NCBI RefSeq assembly: GCF_028372415.1
Contig: NC_092872.1
Location: forward strand, 280,863,206-280,927,205
Direction of reading: 5' to 3'
Length of the DNA: 64,000 nucleotides
Origin: Notamacropus eugenii
Lineage: Eukaryota; Chordata; Mammalia; Diprotodontia; Macropodidae
Shown: one piece after another, positions 1-10,726 of the stretch
Numbering within the stretch: the first letter of the stretch is position 1
Layout: each line of letters starts with the position of its first letter
Made by a program: the position numbers and the translations under genes
The notes under the pieces: generated by a model
Told to the model about the DNA's origin: nothing
What the model saw: the letters and a program-made list of their open reading frames with translations, nothing else
Database searches by the model: none

Positions 1-1451
1 TTGATCCCTTAATGTAGAAGCTGCTAGATCTTATGTTATCCTGATTGTGTTTCCACAATATTCAAATTGTTTCTTTCTGGCTGCTTGCAACATTTTCTCC
101 TTGATCTGGGAGCTCTGGAATTTGGCTACAATATTCCTAGGAGTTTTCCTTTTGGGATCTTTTTTGGCAGGTTATCTGTGGATTCTTTTAATATCCATTT
201 TACCATTGAGTTGTAGATTATCAGGGCAGTTTTCCTTGATAATTTCTTGAAAGATAATGTCTAGGCTCTTTCTTTGATCATGGATTTCAGGTGGTTCAAT
301 AATTTTTAAATTGTCTCATCTGGATCTATTTTCTAGGTCAGTTGTTTTTCCAATGATATATTTCACATTGCTATTTTTTCATTCCTTTGGTTTTGTTTTA
401 TAATTTCTTGATTTTTTCATAAAGTCATTAGCTTCTATCTGCTCTATTCTAATCTTTAAGGAATTATTTTCTCCAGTGAGCTTTTGGACCCCCTTTTCCT
501 TCTGACCAATTCTGCTTTTTAAGGCATTCTTCTCCTCATTGGCTTTTTGGGTTTCTTTTGCTATTTGGATTAGTCTGTTTTTAAAGTGCTATTTTCTTCA
601 GCATTTTTTGAGTCCTATTTAGCAAGCAGTTGACTCGTTTTTCATTATTTCTTTGAATCACTGTCAGTTCTCTTCCCAATTTTTGCACTACTACTCTTAC
701 ATGATTTTCAAAATCCTTTTTGAGCTCTTCCATGGCCTTAGATCAATTCATATTTTTCTTGGAGGCTTTGAATGTAGGAGCTTTGGCTTTACTGTCTTCT
801 ATTTATATATTTTGGTCTTCCTTGTCACCAAAGAAAGATTCTACAGACTTATTCTTTTTTCAGTTTTTGCTCATTTTCCCAGCCATTTACTTGATTTTTG
901 AGCTCTTTGTCAAGGTAGTTCTCTGTTTCCAGTGGGGGTGGGGGTGGGGGTGTACTGTCAGCCACTCTATCCCCCCCTCAACCTATGGGCCTAGAGCTCT
1001 AGAAACAGCAGCTGCCACTACCCCTGCTGTTGCTGTGGCAGGTGCAGACTCCTCCTTCCTCTCCACTACTCTGAGGCTGGGCTGACCACTCTACTCTCTC
1101 ACACAGGTCCAACAGGTTTTTTTCCATTGACCTTCCATGTTGTCCTTGGTGTTTTAGGGTTGTGATTCTGGAAATCACCAAAGGTTACAATGATTCAGTC
1201 CCCCCAACGCCTGTTCATGTCCCATCTCTGCCAGTGTGCCTCCTGCTGCGCTTTGGGCCCAGCATGATATGATAGACACTTCCTGTTGACCTTCCAGGCT
1301 GTCTTGGGCTGGAGATTTGCCTCACTCCATTGTTCTGTGGGTTCTGCAGCTCCAGAATTTGTTTAGAGTAATTTCACAGGTATTTGACTGTATTTAGGGG
1401 GAGAGCTGTAGCAAGTCTCTACTTTTACTCCACCATCTTGGCTCTACCCCC
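1..1451 (-). mobile_element. L1 LINE, 5' UTR and start of ORF1
   Basis: Read on the minus strand, the element begins at 1451 with AGCCAAGATGGTGGAG, the usual L1 start (compare AGCCAAGATGGCCG in human L1). A GC-richer 5' UTR follows (about 1451-750), with a GGGGGT run at 930-953. A decayed ORF1 then starts near 735 with MEELKKDFENHV-like sequence and a Lys/Glu/Asn-rich coiled-coil region. The copy leaves the window at base 1. An intact 5' end is unusual, since most L1s are 5'-truncated. It is too decayed for activity from what is seen. Confidence 0.8.
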
Positions 1452-1579
1452 ATGGAATGGAAACTTTTGCACAGAAAATATCCAGTGTTTAATAAAATAG
1501 CTGAGTTTCTTGACACTGTATTCTGATGACTTCAATACAGGCTGTGTCAGACTCAACTCCTATGTAACTTTTCACTTAA

Positions 1580-1795
1580 GGATGTTGTGGTCTGATAGAA
1601 AGTACACTGGAACAATCTGGAGGACCTGAGTTCAAATCTTTCCTTCTGCCACTTTCTACCAGAGGGACAAATCACTTGACTTCTCTGGGCTTCTGCCTCC
1701 TCCCTTGTGACATAAAAGACTTGGACAAGTGTAATTCCCTGGTTCAGATGCCTTTTAGCTCTCCAGTCCTGATCCTGACGTGTTATTGGAAAGGT
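1580..1795 (+). mobile_element. MIR/CORE-SINE copy
   Basis: GACCTGAGTTCAAATC (box-B-like tRNA region), a decayed version of 'tgccacttactagctgtgtgac', and TTGACTTCTCTGGGCTTCTG appear in MIR order on the plus strand. It is strongly diverged. Confidence 0.65.
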
Positions 1796-1894
1796 GACTG
1801 AAAGCATTCAGATCCCAGGTGCACCAAGTTTTTTTTTTTGAAATTTATATGGGTATTATTTTTAAAATACTTTTTTGGGGATGAGGCAAGTCTA

Positions 1895-2030
1895 TAGATC
1901 ACAGGATTTAAAACTGGAATGGCTTTAGAAATCATCCAGTTAAACCTCCTCCTTATTTTAGAGAGGAAAACTGAAACTCAGACATGGAAGTCAACTTTCT
2001 CAAGGTCACAAATGGGAATCATTTATATTA
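1895..2030 (-). mobile_element. SINE fragment (GAGGAAAACTGA class)
   Basis: AACTGGAATGGCTTTAGAAA, then ATCCAGTTAAACCTCCTCC, GAGGAAAACTGAAACTCAGA and CAAGGTCACAAATGG. This is the antisense of a MIR-like SINE joined to the 'gagctggaagggacct...tccaacc' head common in marsupial genomes. Confidence 0.6.
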
Positions 2031-2489
2031 AATGCTTTCTAAGGGTGCAAGAAATATTAAAGAGTAAACAAATTAAATACCATGTGAAAGAAATTTTCAG
2101 GAGGACTTTTAAAGGAGGTAAATGACTCTGAGACATCAAGCAAACAAGATTACTCTATATATCTAAGAATTTAGAAGAGAAGGGAAAAATCTAATTGGTT
2201 TCCAAGTCCTATTGTTTCTGCCTCTGTAACATATTTTACATCCAGTCTCTCTGTTTAGTTCGCTGATACCATCCTTATTACCTTTCACCTCAACCATTTG
2301 TGTAACTTGTTTCCACCTAAGCTTGGGGATATTTTGCGTGATATCTGTTTGGAAGGAGGTACCTAATCTGGTGAAGAGAAAGCTCATGGGATGCTGCATG
2401 TCAGGATGGATGTTCAAGTGCTTTGATAAGAACAGGCTCCTTCTTATACAGAACCTTCATGGTACCAGACTTCTTATATGGCACACATA
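2031..2489. other. Unclassified intergenic sequence
   Basis: AT-rich, no recognisable coding, RNA or repeat signal. Short open frames on both strands show no family motif. Confidence 0.5.
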
Positions 2490-2690
2490 TAGCTTACATT
2501 TGAATGACCTCTCAACTAGTGACCTTTCCTCCCTCCAGTCAATCTCTTCTCTCATCCATCCTCTGCACCTCTGCCAGTCATATTCCTAAAATTCTTTAGA
2601 GGTTCTTCAGTGCCCACTCAAGAAAAATTCAACTTTGGCCTCAGCATTCAAGGTTCTGCCCCAACATTCAAGGTCCTCCATCTGTTGCTT
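2490..2690 (+). mobile_element. L2 LINE fragment (ORF2 C-terminal region)
   Basis: CCTCCAGTCAATCTCTTCTC, then TCATATTCCTAAAATTC and TTGGCCTCAGCATTCAAGG follow the L2 order 'ccactccaatccatcctcc...gtgatcttcctaaa...ctttggcattcaaagccc'. Diverged plus-strand copy. Confidence 0.6.
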
Positions 2691-2691
2691 C

Positions 2692-2860
2692 TACTTTCCT
2701 CAGGGGAGTGGAGTGGAAAGAGCCCTTTTCTGCAATTTAGTCTTAGAAAGTTGCTCACAGCACTGAAGAGTGAAGAGACTTGCCCAGGATCACACAAACC
2801 TAGAGGGATCTGATGGAGGACTTGTACCTCTATGTCTTCCTGCCATTGAAGTCAGTTCTC
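2692..2860 (-). mobile_element. MIR-like SINE, antisense
   Basis: AGAGACTTGCCCAGGATCAC, then ACCTAGAGGGATCTGA and CTCTATGTCTTCCTG match the antisense MIR order (ttgcccaaggtcacac...cagg tcttcctgact). It sits between two L2 blocks. Confidence 0.6.
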
Positions 2861-2869
2861 TTCTCACCA

Positions 2870-4150
2870 TTCCTTGATGCCTTTCATATCAATCCTCTGT
2901 GGCTGCCCTTCCCAGTACTGACTGAACTTTCACTCATTGCTCCTGACTCACATCGGTGGAGGGAAGGGAGTTGGAATTCTTCTCACTCCTCACTGCCAGA
3001 ACCTAGAGGGTTCTCCCCCTTCCACCCTTACTCAGTAACCTCACCTCCTTTGAGGGTCATTCAATCCATATCAACCAATCAAAATCCTGGTAGATGTTGT
3101 CTCCTGCCCTCCAGAACACTCCCCATCCATCTTCATGAGTGCAGTGCCTGGCTCATAGTCTGTTTCTTCTCCCTAGCTCCTGCCCTCATACTAGGGAACT
3201 TTAACACATATTGATATTCCTTAAAACATCCTAACCTCCTAGGTCAACTTATTCATTTTCCATGACCTTCTCCACTCTACTTCAGCTACACACAGAAGTA
3301 GTCATTGATCTTATCATAGCCCACAAATGTGTTCATGAACTCTGAGATTCTGTTGTTGGATAATAACCATAATCTCCATCTTTCCCTCTGACTCATGATC
3401 CCCTAACTTATTCTTCTTCATCCTAACCTCCAATCCTTCCATCCCTCAGTTTCCTTTTAGGCTATCACTTCTGAATGGGTTATACCCTCCTACCTTCCCC
3501 ATCTAGACCTCTTGGTGAATCATGCATCTCTGCACTGTCATTTAGACAAGTACCTGGTCCCCTGATCCTATTGCCAATTTTGCTTGCCAAGCCAGCCTTG
3601 AATGACTCCTACCATCTGCTGCTTTTGCTTCTATTCATGTGGTGCTGAAGCACATGTGAAGCTAGAGAAAATCATGAAGCCATGCTGATTGAGTCTACTA
3701 CAAACATAGGCTGCAAAATCTCAGCTGGGCTCTCACTCCTGCAAAGCAATCCTTTTCCATGTCCCTGATCAATTCACTCTCCCATTCACCACACCAGCTC
3801 CAAACCTTTTCATCCATTCTGAAACCTCCCAGGCACTCACTCCCTAACCCTTTCAGCTCATATTTCTAAAGTGCATCACATATTTCCTGGCACATAGTAT
3901 GTGCTTAATAAATTCTTGTTTCCTTCCTTTTTTCCTTATCACATCATTTCAATTTATATTTCACTGAAAAAAAATCACTTGCCAAGATCTTCCTCTTCTC
4001 CCCTTCTCTTCTCAGATCATTTGGATATCCTTCTCTACTCAGCCAATCATCCTTGTTGCATGTGAAGAGGTGATATTTCTCTTTGCCAAAGCAAACCCTC
4101 TACAACCACATTTGTTCTCATTTTCTTTTGTCTTTTCCACCATGTTGCTT
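2870..4150 (+). mobile_element. L2 LINE, ORF2 N-terminal half (endonuclease region)
   Basis: Long diverged plus-strand L2. One frame ends ALILGNFNTY, the decayed form of the GDFN motif of the AP-type endonuclease. Downstream, CACAGAAGTAGTCATTGATC and CTGATCAATTCACTCTCCC follow L2 ORF2 order. A short L2-type tail (CCTGGCACATAGTATGTGC, about 3885-3935) looks like a separate insertion inside it. This is the left end of an L2 that resumes at 4426, 6715 and 8958. Confidence 0.65.
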
Positions 4151-4154
4151 ACCC

Positions 4155-4425
4155 TACCATGCTATTTTTGTTGACATTCAGTCATGTCCTACTCTTTGTG
4201 ACTCCATGGACCACAGCTATCCATGGGGTTTTCTTGGCAAAGACACTATAGTGGTTTGCCATTTCCTTCTCCAGTGGATCCAGTGGATCCTTTTGTCAAA
4301 CAATCAAAGGTTAAGTGACTGGCCCAGAGTCACACAGCTAGGAAGTATCTGAGGCTGGATTTGGACTCAGATATTCCTGACTCTAGGCCCAGGGTTTTAT
4401 TTACTGACCACCAGCTATCATACCT
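4155..4425 (-). mobile_element. tRNA-derived marsupial SINE (SINE1_Mdo/WSINE1-like)
   Basis: Antisense copy. From left to right: AGTCATGTCCTACTCTTTGT (antisense of 'gacatgactgaa'), GGTTTTCTTGGCAAAGACAC, GTTTGCCATTTCCTTCTCC, then GTGACTGGCCCAGAGTCACA and CAGATATTCCTGACTC. It is inserted in the L2. A short GGATCCAGT duplication (about 4276-4291) is internal. Confidence 0.85.
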
Positions 4426-4696
4426 ATTCATTCCTTAATCTTCAGTCTTTATCTACTGGATGCTTCCTTGACACCCACACACATTATATTGTAGCCTCCA
4501 TTCTTAAAAAACAATTTCACACTTCATCTGACCATCCCAATGACCTATCATCCTTTATAGCTCCTCTTCTCAGCTAAACTCCTCCAGAAAACTGTTTACA
4601 TTGGGCACCGCTTCTTCCTCTTTTATCACTTGATTCTAAACCATTTGCAATCTGGCTTCTGACCTATCATTCAACTGAAACTGCTCTCTTCAAACT
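4426..4696 (+). mobile_element. L2 LINE, ORF2 middle segment
   Basis: Continues the L2 after the SINE: CAGCTAAACTCCTCCAGAAA, TTGCAATCTGGCTTCTGACC and CATTCAACTGAAACTGCTCT match L2 ORF2 around the start of the RT domain ('ctaaactcctggaaa... caatctggcttccgcc ...tccactgaaactgc'). Confidence 0.75.
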
Positions 4697-4711
4697 TAAC
4701 AATCATCTCTT

Positions 4712-5018
4712 TTTTTAAAAAAATCAATTTTGTTTTCATTTCTAAATTCTCTCCCTCCCACTTCCCCATTCCACACTCATTGGGAAGGCAAGAAAAACAA
4801 AACTCATTACAAATTTGTATAGTCAAGAAAAACAAATCCTTGCATTAGCCACAAAAAAAAATATGAAAATAGATTTCAATCTGTACCCTGAGAATATCAC
4901 TTCTCTGTTGGGAGTATGGGTCATCATGAGTCCTTTAGAATTATGTTTTTAGTCATTGTGCCAGTCAGAGTTTTTAAGTCTTCCAAAGTTTTTTATCTTT
5001 ACCAATGATCTTTTCTTT
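4712..5018 (-). mobile_element. L1 LINE 3' end, copy A
   Basis: Antisense L1 3' region: ATTCTCTCCCTCCCACTTCC, ACTCATTGGGAAGGCAAG, TCATCATGAGTCCTTTAGAA. About 310 bp, heavily 5'-truncated. It lies directly against a second L1 3' end at 5019, so it probably went into that element's poly(A) tail. Confidence 0.75.
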
Positions 5019-6699
5019 TCTTTCTTTTTTAACATTCTTTTAAGATTTTGAGTTCCAAATTCTCTCTCCCTCTAGCTCTCCCCACACCACTCATTGAGAA
5101 GGCAAGCAATAAAATGCCCATTATACATGTAAACTCATGCAAAACACATTTCCATGTTAACCATATTGCCAAAAAAAGCCAAGAAAAATAAAGTGGAAAA
5201 ATATGCTTCTGTCTTCACTAAGTATCCCTCAGTTCTCTCTCTGGAGGTGAAGAGCATTTTCCATCATAGGTCCTTTGGAATAGTCTTGGATCATTATCTT
5301 GGTCAGAGCAACTAAGTTTTTCCACAGTTGATAATCGTTACAATGTTGCTCTTATTATGTACTATGTCCTTCTGGTTCTGCTCACTCCACTTTGCATCAG
5401 TTCATATAAGTCTTACCAGGTTTTTCTGAAAGCATCCTGCTCATCATTTCTTATAGCACAATAATATTCCATCACAATCATATACCACAATTTGTTTGGT
5501 CCTTCCTCAATTGGTTATATCTCCTTGATTTCTAACTCTTTGCCACTACAAAAGAATTGCTACAAATACTTCTATACAGATAGGTCCTTTTCCTTTTTCT
5601 TTAATTCCTTTGGCATATAGACCTATTAGTGGTATTGCTGGGTCAAAGGGTATGCACAGTTTCATAGCTATTTGGACATAGTTCCAGATTTTTCTCTAGA
5701 ATGGTTGAATCAGTTCACAACTCCATCAATAGTGCATGAGTGTCCTAATTTTTTCACATCTTCTCCAGCATTTGCCATTTTCCTTTTCAGTCATGTTAAC
5801 CAGTTTGATAGGTATGAGGTGGTATCTCAGAGTTATTTTAATGTGCATTTCTCTGATCAGTTGAGCATTTTATCATGTGGCTATTGATAGGTTTCATTTC
5901 TTCTTCTTAAAATTGCCTTTTCATATTCTTTGACCTTTTATCAATTAGGAAATGGATCTTATTTTTTATAAATTAAATAAATTTGGCTCAGTTCCCTATA
6001 TGTGTGTGTGTATAAATCTGATGATTTTCTCCTATATATTTGAGAAATGAGATTTTTATCAGAGAATTTTGTTGTGAAATTCTTTCTCACCCCTGATCCC
6101 AACCCCAGTTTTCTGCTTTTCTTCTGATTTTTGGCTCCATTGGTTTTGTTTCTGTAAAATCTTTTTAATTTCATGGAATCTGAACTATACATTTTACCTC
6201 TCATGATCCTTTCTATCTCTTCTTTGGTCATAAACTCTTCCATTATCCTTAGATCTAATGGGTATATTTTCCTGTGCTTTCCTAAGTAGCTTATCCTATC
6301 ACCCTTTAAGTCTAAATTATGTCCCCTTTTTGACTTTGTCTTAGTACTTAGTGTGAGATGTTGGTCTACATCTAGTTTCTGCCAGACTGCTTTATAGTTT
6401 TCCCAGCAATTTTTTTCAAATAGCAAGTTCTTGACACAAAAGCTTGGATATTTAGGTTTACCAAAAACTAGATAACTATGGTCATTTATCTCTATATTAG
6501 TGTACCTAGTCTATTCCACTGATCTTCAATCTTATTTCTTCACCAATACCAAATTGTTTCAATGATTACTGTTTTGTAATCTGGCTTGAAATCTGGTATT
6601 ACTAGGTTGCCTTCATTTTTTTCATCAATTCCCTTGATATTCTTGATCTTTACTCTTCCACATGATTTTTGCTATTTTTCCTGATGATTTATATGAGTT
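5019..6699 (-). mobile_element. L1 LINE, ORF2 C-terminus and 3' UTR, copy B
   Basis: Antisense L1 of about 1.7 kb. Its minus-strand peptides DFMTKEEIERI-like, SMKLKRFYRNKT and FSDKNLISQIYR align with the human ORF2p run 'GKDFMTK...LIKLKSFCTAKET...SDKGLISRIYKEL'. Downstream nucleotide order (TTGGTGGTATTGCTGGGTC-like, TCTCCAGCATTTGCC, GAGGTGGTATCTCAG) follows antisense L1 exactly. ORF2 is degenerate. The copy is flanked with copy A by TAACAATCATCTCTT (4697-4711) and TACCAAGAATCTCTT (6700-6714), a likely target-site duplication in the L2. Confidence 0.88.
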
Positions 6700-6714
6700 T
6701 ACCAAGAATCTCTT

Positions 6715-7757
6715 AATTGTACTTTCTCAATCCTTATCCTTCTTGACATCTCAACAATTTTTGGTAGCGATGATCACTCTTTTTCCCCCTCTGTCTACTC
6801 TCTTCTCTCTAGGTGTTTGTGACACTATTCTACTGGTTCATCACCTACCTGTCTGACCATTCTTTCTCAGTCTCCTTTGCTGGATCCTCAGCCGGTCTCA
6901 CCTGCTAATTCTGAATGTCCCTCCAGGCTCTGTTTTTGGACATCTTTTCTTCTCTTTCTATGTTATTTCATTTGTTCACCACATCAGCTCCCATGGATTC
7001 AATTATCATCTCTATGCAGATTATTCTAGATCTGCTTATGCAACCATAACCTCTCTCCTGACCTCTAGTCTTGCATCTCCAACTGCCTGTTGGACATCTG
7101 AAATGGACATCTCCAAAATAGACGTCTCCAACTCAAAATGTCCAAAATATACACCTTCCTTCCCAAATCTTCCCCTCTTCAAACTTCTCTACAACTGTAG
7201 AGGATACCACCACCCTGCTAGTCACCCCGGATCATCATCAGTCATCTTAAACTACTCACTCACACTCATCCCTCAAATCCAATCTGTTGCTGCATCTTGT
7301 TTCTCTCTTTACAAGATCTTTCTAATATGTATCTTTCTCTTCTCTGACACTGCCCACCTTGGTCTAGGCCCTCATCACTTCATATCTGGTCTGTTGTAAT
7401 AGCTGATGTTGAGCTGCCTGCCTCAAGTGTCTATCTACTCTAACCTATCCTTCACTCAGATGCCAAGGTGAGCTTCCTAAAGCATATCTGACTATATCTC
7501 CACCCTCCTCCATAAACTTCAGGGGCTCCCTATTGCCTCCAGGATCAAATATGAGACCCACTGTTTGTCATTTAAATCCATTCACAACCCACCCATCTTC
7601 CTTGATGTTTCTTGTTCATAACTCTCCCTTCTCACTCCCACCTCTTGGCTTCCATGGCTTCCTTCAAGACTCCAACCTAATCTCACCTTTTGCAAAGAGC
7701 CTTTCTTCATTGCTCCTGAGATTGCCTTCCATTTGACACTGTAAATATATATTTTTT
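6715..7757 (+). mobile_element. L2 LINE, reverse-transcriptase region
   Basis: Resumes L2 ORF2 after the L1s. The plus-strand frame near 6914-7025 reads NVPPGSVFGHLFFSFY and then SSHGFNYHLYADYS, decayed forms of the L2 RT motifs GVPQGSVLGPLLF and YADD. Further on are TCCCTATTGCCTCCAGGATC and CTTCCTTCAAGACTCC from the C-terminal region. It is cut at 7757 by an RTE LINE and ends at 8958-9105. Confidence 0.82.
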
Positions 7758-8957
7758 GCTGTTAATGTTGCTGTTGTTGTTCATTTGTGTCTGACTCTAT
7801 GACCCCATGGTTGATGACTACAGTACAACAGGCCCTTCTGTCCTCTGCTATCTCTTGAAGTCTGTCCAAATTCATGTTCATTGCTTCTATGACAACATCT
7901 ATCCATCTCATCCTCTGCCACCCACTTTTCCTCTTGCCTTCAATCTTTCCCAACATCAGAATCTTTTCCAATGAGTTCCATCTTATTATGTGGCCAAAGT
8001 ATTAAAGCTTTAACTTCAATATTTGACATTCCAGTAAATAGCCTGAATTAATTTCTTTAAGGATTGACAGATCTGATCTCTTTGCTGTCCAAGTGACTCT
8101 TAAAAGTCTTCTCCAACACCTACAATTCAAAAATATTGATTTTGTGGCATTGCAGCTTTCTTTACAGTTCAATTTTCATAGCTATATATTGTTACTGGAA
8201 AAACTATAGCTTTGACTATATAGACTAGGGGTGGGGAATACTAGGGGTAGTCATATAAGTCCTCAAATGTGGCCCCCTGACTGGATTCAAATTTCAGAGA
8301 ATAAATCCCCTTAATAAGAGAATTTGTTCTGTAAAACTTGTACTCAATCAAAAGGCTGCACCCAAGGACCTAGAAGGCCACATGTGGCCTTGAGACCCCA
8401 GGTTCCCCACCTCTGATATAGGCTTTTGTTGCAAGGTGATTATCTCAGCTTTTTAGTATGCTGTCTAGATTTGTTATAGCTTTCCTTCCAAGGAGCAAGT
8501 GTCTTTTAATTTCATGGCTGCAGTCTCCATCTGCAATGATCTTTGAGCCCCAAAACGTAAAATCTTATACTTCTTCCATGTCTTTTCCCTCTGCCAGAAA
8601 GTGATGGGACCAATTGTCAAGATCTTAGGTTTTTTTTTTTTGATGTTAAGCTTCAAGCCAGGTTTACACTCTCCTCTTTCATCCTCATCAAGAGGCTTCT
8701 CAATTCCTCTTCACTTTCTGCCTTCAGAATGTTATCACCTACAATATGAGATTGTTGTTATTTCTCTCAACAACCTTCATTCTAGCTTTTGACTCACTTA
8801 TCCTGGCATTTTGCATGATGCAGTGTACACATAAGTTAAATAGATAAGGTGACAAGATAGAACCTGGTCATAATCCTTTTCCGATCTTAAACCAATTAGT
8901 TGTTCCATGTTTGGTTCTAACTGTTGCTTCTTGGTCTATATATAGGTTCCTCAGGGG
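7758..8957 (-). mobile_element. BovB-like RTE LINE, ORF C-terminus and 3' end
   Basis: Antisense RTE copy of about 1 kb plus an insertion. The minus-strand peptide LMLGKIEGKRKSGWQRMRW, followed by HGVIESDTNEQ, matches the BovB C-terminus (LGKIEGRRRRGRQRMRW ... HGVAESDTTE). The rest (CTATAGCTTTGACTATATAG, AATTTCATGGCTGCAGTCTC, AGAGGCTTCTCAATTCCTC, TGGTTCTAACTGTTGCTTC) follows BovB order in antisense. The 3' end at 7758 has a GTTGTTGTT-type tail. 5'-truncated. Opossum genomes are known to carry such RTE elements. Confidence 0.88.
8226..8415. mobile_element. hAT-type miniature element (palindromic MITE)
   Basis: A 190-bp element with inverted ends TAGGGGTGGGGAA and TTCCCCACCTCTG. It is flanked by 8-bp direct repeats ATATAGAC (8218-8225) and ATATAGGC (8416-8423), the length expected for hAT transposases. 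The two halves are near mirror copies (CTCAAATGTGGCCCCCTGAC against CATGTGGCCTTGAGACC; shared GGATTCAAA/GAATAAATCC). It interrupts the RTE LINE. Probably a Charlie-group marsupial MITE; no coding capacity. Confidence 0.85.
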
Positions 8958-9105
8958 AATATATATAATAGGAACCTATTTATTTCTAAGTCATCTATCC
9001 CATCAGAATGTGAGCTCTTTGAAGCAGGGACTATGTTTTTGTCTCTTCTCATAAGCCCAGTGCCAGAAACCGAATAAGTGCTTAATAAACGCTTGTAGAT
9101 CAGTA
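8958..9105 (+). mobile_element. L2 LINE 3' end
   Basis: GAATGTGAGCTCTTTGAAGC, then CAGTGCCAGAAACC and AATAAGTGCTTAATAAACGC form the standard L2 3' terminus. It is the right end of the L2 split by the RTE; AATATATAT occurs on both sides of the RTE (7744-7752 and 8958-8966), a possible but low-complexity target duplication. Confidence 0.8.
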
Positions 9106-9109
9106 TTTC

Positions 9110-9475
9110 ATAGGCAGTGGCACCTGAACTGAACCTTAAGAGAAACCAGGGAATACAAGAGATGGTGAGGAGGGAATGAGTCTTCCATCCAAGACCCAGG
9201 GTGGAGGTTGCCTATGAAAAGACTTATGAGAAATGTGTGGTTTTTTCTTTTTAATTAATCTTAGAAGCAATAAGGTCCCATGGCAGGGGTTTAAGAAGGG
9301 GAATGAGATGATGCTGATTATTTTCACAGCTGCATGTAGGATGGATTGGAGAGGGGGAGAGACTGGAAGCTGGGGAATTAATTTGTAGGCTATTCCAATA
9401 GCCCAGGTAATTAGGGTTGGTTTGTAGACTGACTAACAGAGAAAAGAGGTGCCAGAGGTAGGGGGTGGCCATGAG
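9110..9475 (-). mobile_element. L2 LINE fragment, antisense
   Basis: ACCAGGGAATACAAGAGATG, ATGAAAAGACTTATGAG and GGATGGATTGGAGAGGGGGA follow the antisense L2 C-terminal order ('...gccagggaggccagg...ggatggattggagtggggagagac'), with AATTAATTTGTAGGCTATTCC as the 'caggctattgcaatag' equivalent. Confidence 0.6.
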
Positions 9476-9600
9476 AGTAGATTCAGAGCTAGAAGGGACA
9501 TTAAAGGTCATCTCCTTCAATCCCCTTAGAGGAAAACTGAGATCTCCTCTACCCCTTTCAGAGCTCAGCACACACTGAAGGGGCCCGGCTCAGACTTGCT
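9476..9600 (-). mobile_element. SINE fragment with 'agctagaagggacatt' head
   Basis: CAGAGCTAGAAGGGACATTA and CTTCAATCCCCTTAGAGG, the unit seen repeatedly in this window joined to antisense MIR-like sequence. Confidence 0.55.
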
Positions 9601-10429
9601 GACCCATGGTGGATTTGGAAAGTTCGGTCATTCTGTCTTTCTTTTCCTCTTGGGTTGCCTTGACCAAAGTTTCACTGGCAGAGAAATAGAGAGTGCGCAC
9701 CAGGGTCAGGGAGAACTGAAGGAAAGGATGTTATAAAGGACGGACAAGAAGGTAAATTAGTGAGGCAAGGGATGGACAGAAGGCTCCACTCATCCCCTCA
9801 TGGTGTGATGGGAGAGAGCAAGTAAGGAAGGCTCCAGCCCATGGGGGAACCCTAGTGACAACACGGACATCCCTACTCCCTTAGAAAGATCTCCCCCCCG
9901 AGGAGGTCACAGAGTCCGTTGGGTGGGTTCTAGGAACACACTAACAATAGTTTTACAAGACAGGTAGGTTGTGGTTGCACCTTTGGAAGGAGGGAACCCC
10001 TGAATCCATGAGACCCCATCCCACGAAATCCTCCATGCTGATCAGATGTGAGCAGATCTGCCGGGTAGGTGGAAGGACTGAAGGTGTACGAGCCATTTTG
10101 GTGGCTCAGTTTGAATGGAGGAAAAAGGGAGTTCACTACACCCTGGAAAGTATCAGGACAGGTTACAGGTGTAGAAGATAGGGTCTAGTGGCTAGGGGGC
10201 TGGCTGGGTGACTTTGGGTCCTGGGACAGCAGGAAGAGAGGTGTCCAGGAGGCTCACGTCAGCAATGCTTGGGGCAATCGGTCCGCAGTCTAGATGGTAG
10301 AGGAGCCCTGTTTTCCAGGTTCAAAGCCCAGCAGATTGGCTATACCCTGAGCTTGGCATGACTACGCCCTGAGCTTGGCAGGACCACAAGCCTTTGCAGG
10401 CACCCTCTGGACCCAGGGACCCTGAGCTG
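9601..10429. other. Unclassified sequence upstream of the LHPP CpG island
   Basis: No exon, RNA or full repeat recognised. TACCCTGAGCTTGGCATGAC (about 10342) is echoed by TACGCCCTGAGCTTGGCAGG (about 10363), a short direct duplication. A weak SINE remnant (GGCTGGGTGACTTTGGGTCC) is at about 10200. Confidence 0.5.
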
Positions 10430-10726
10430 GGGCGCCCCCAACGGGCCAGGCACGGAGCCTGCTCTGAGCTCACGTGTAGTCTCTGGACGACCCTGCCTTG
10501 CGGGGCGCCGCGGGTATAGACGTCCAGGGGTCGGTGGGAGCTGTGCATGCATGGCTCTGCGCACGGCACACTGTGGGAGCCTCATCGGTACCCTTCTGCT
10601 CTTGGTCCCTTCCTCCGCTTTACATGGCAGGAAGCTGAGGCACAGAGCCGTTCTGGAGTCATGCTTCTAGTCCGTGAGCGGGTGGGGGGGAGATGGGCCT
10701 CACCAGCAAGAATCGGTGACGGAAGC

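Noticed and set aside
5959-6426. 155-codon minus-strand frame as a possible host gene
   Set aside because: It matches the C-terminal part of L1 ORF2p, so it is a LINE remnant.
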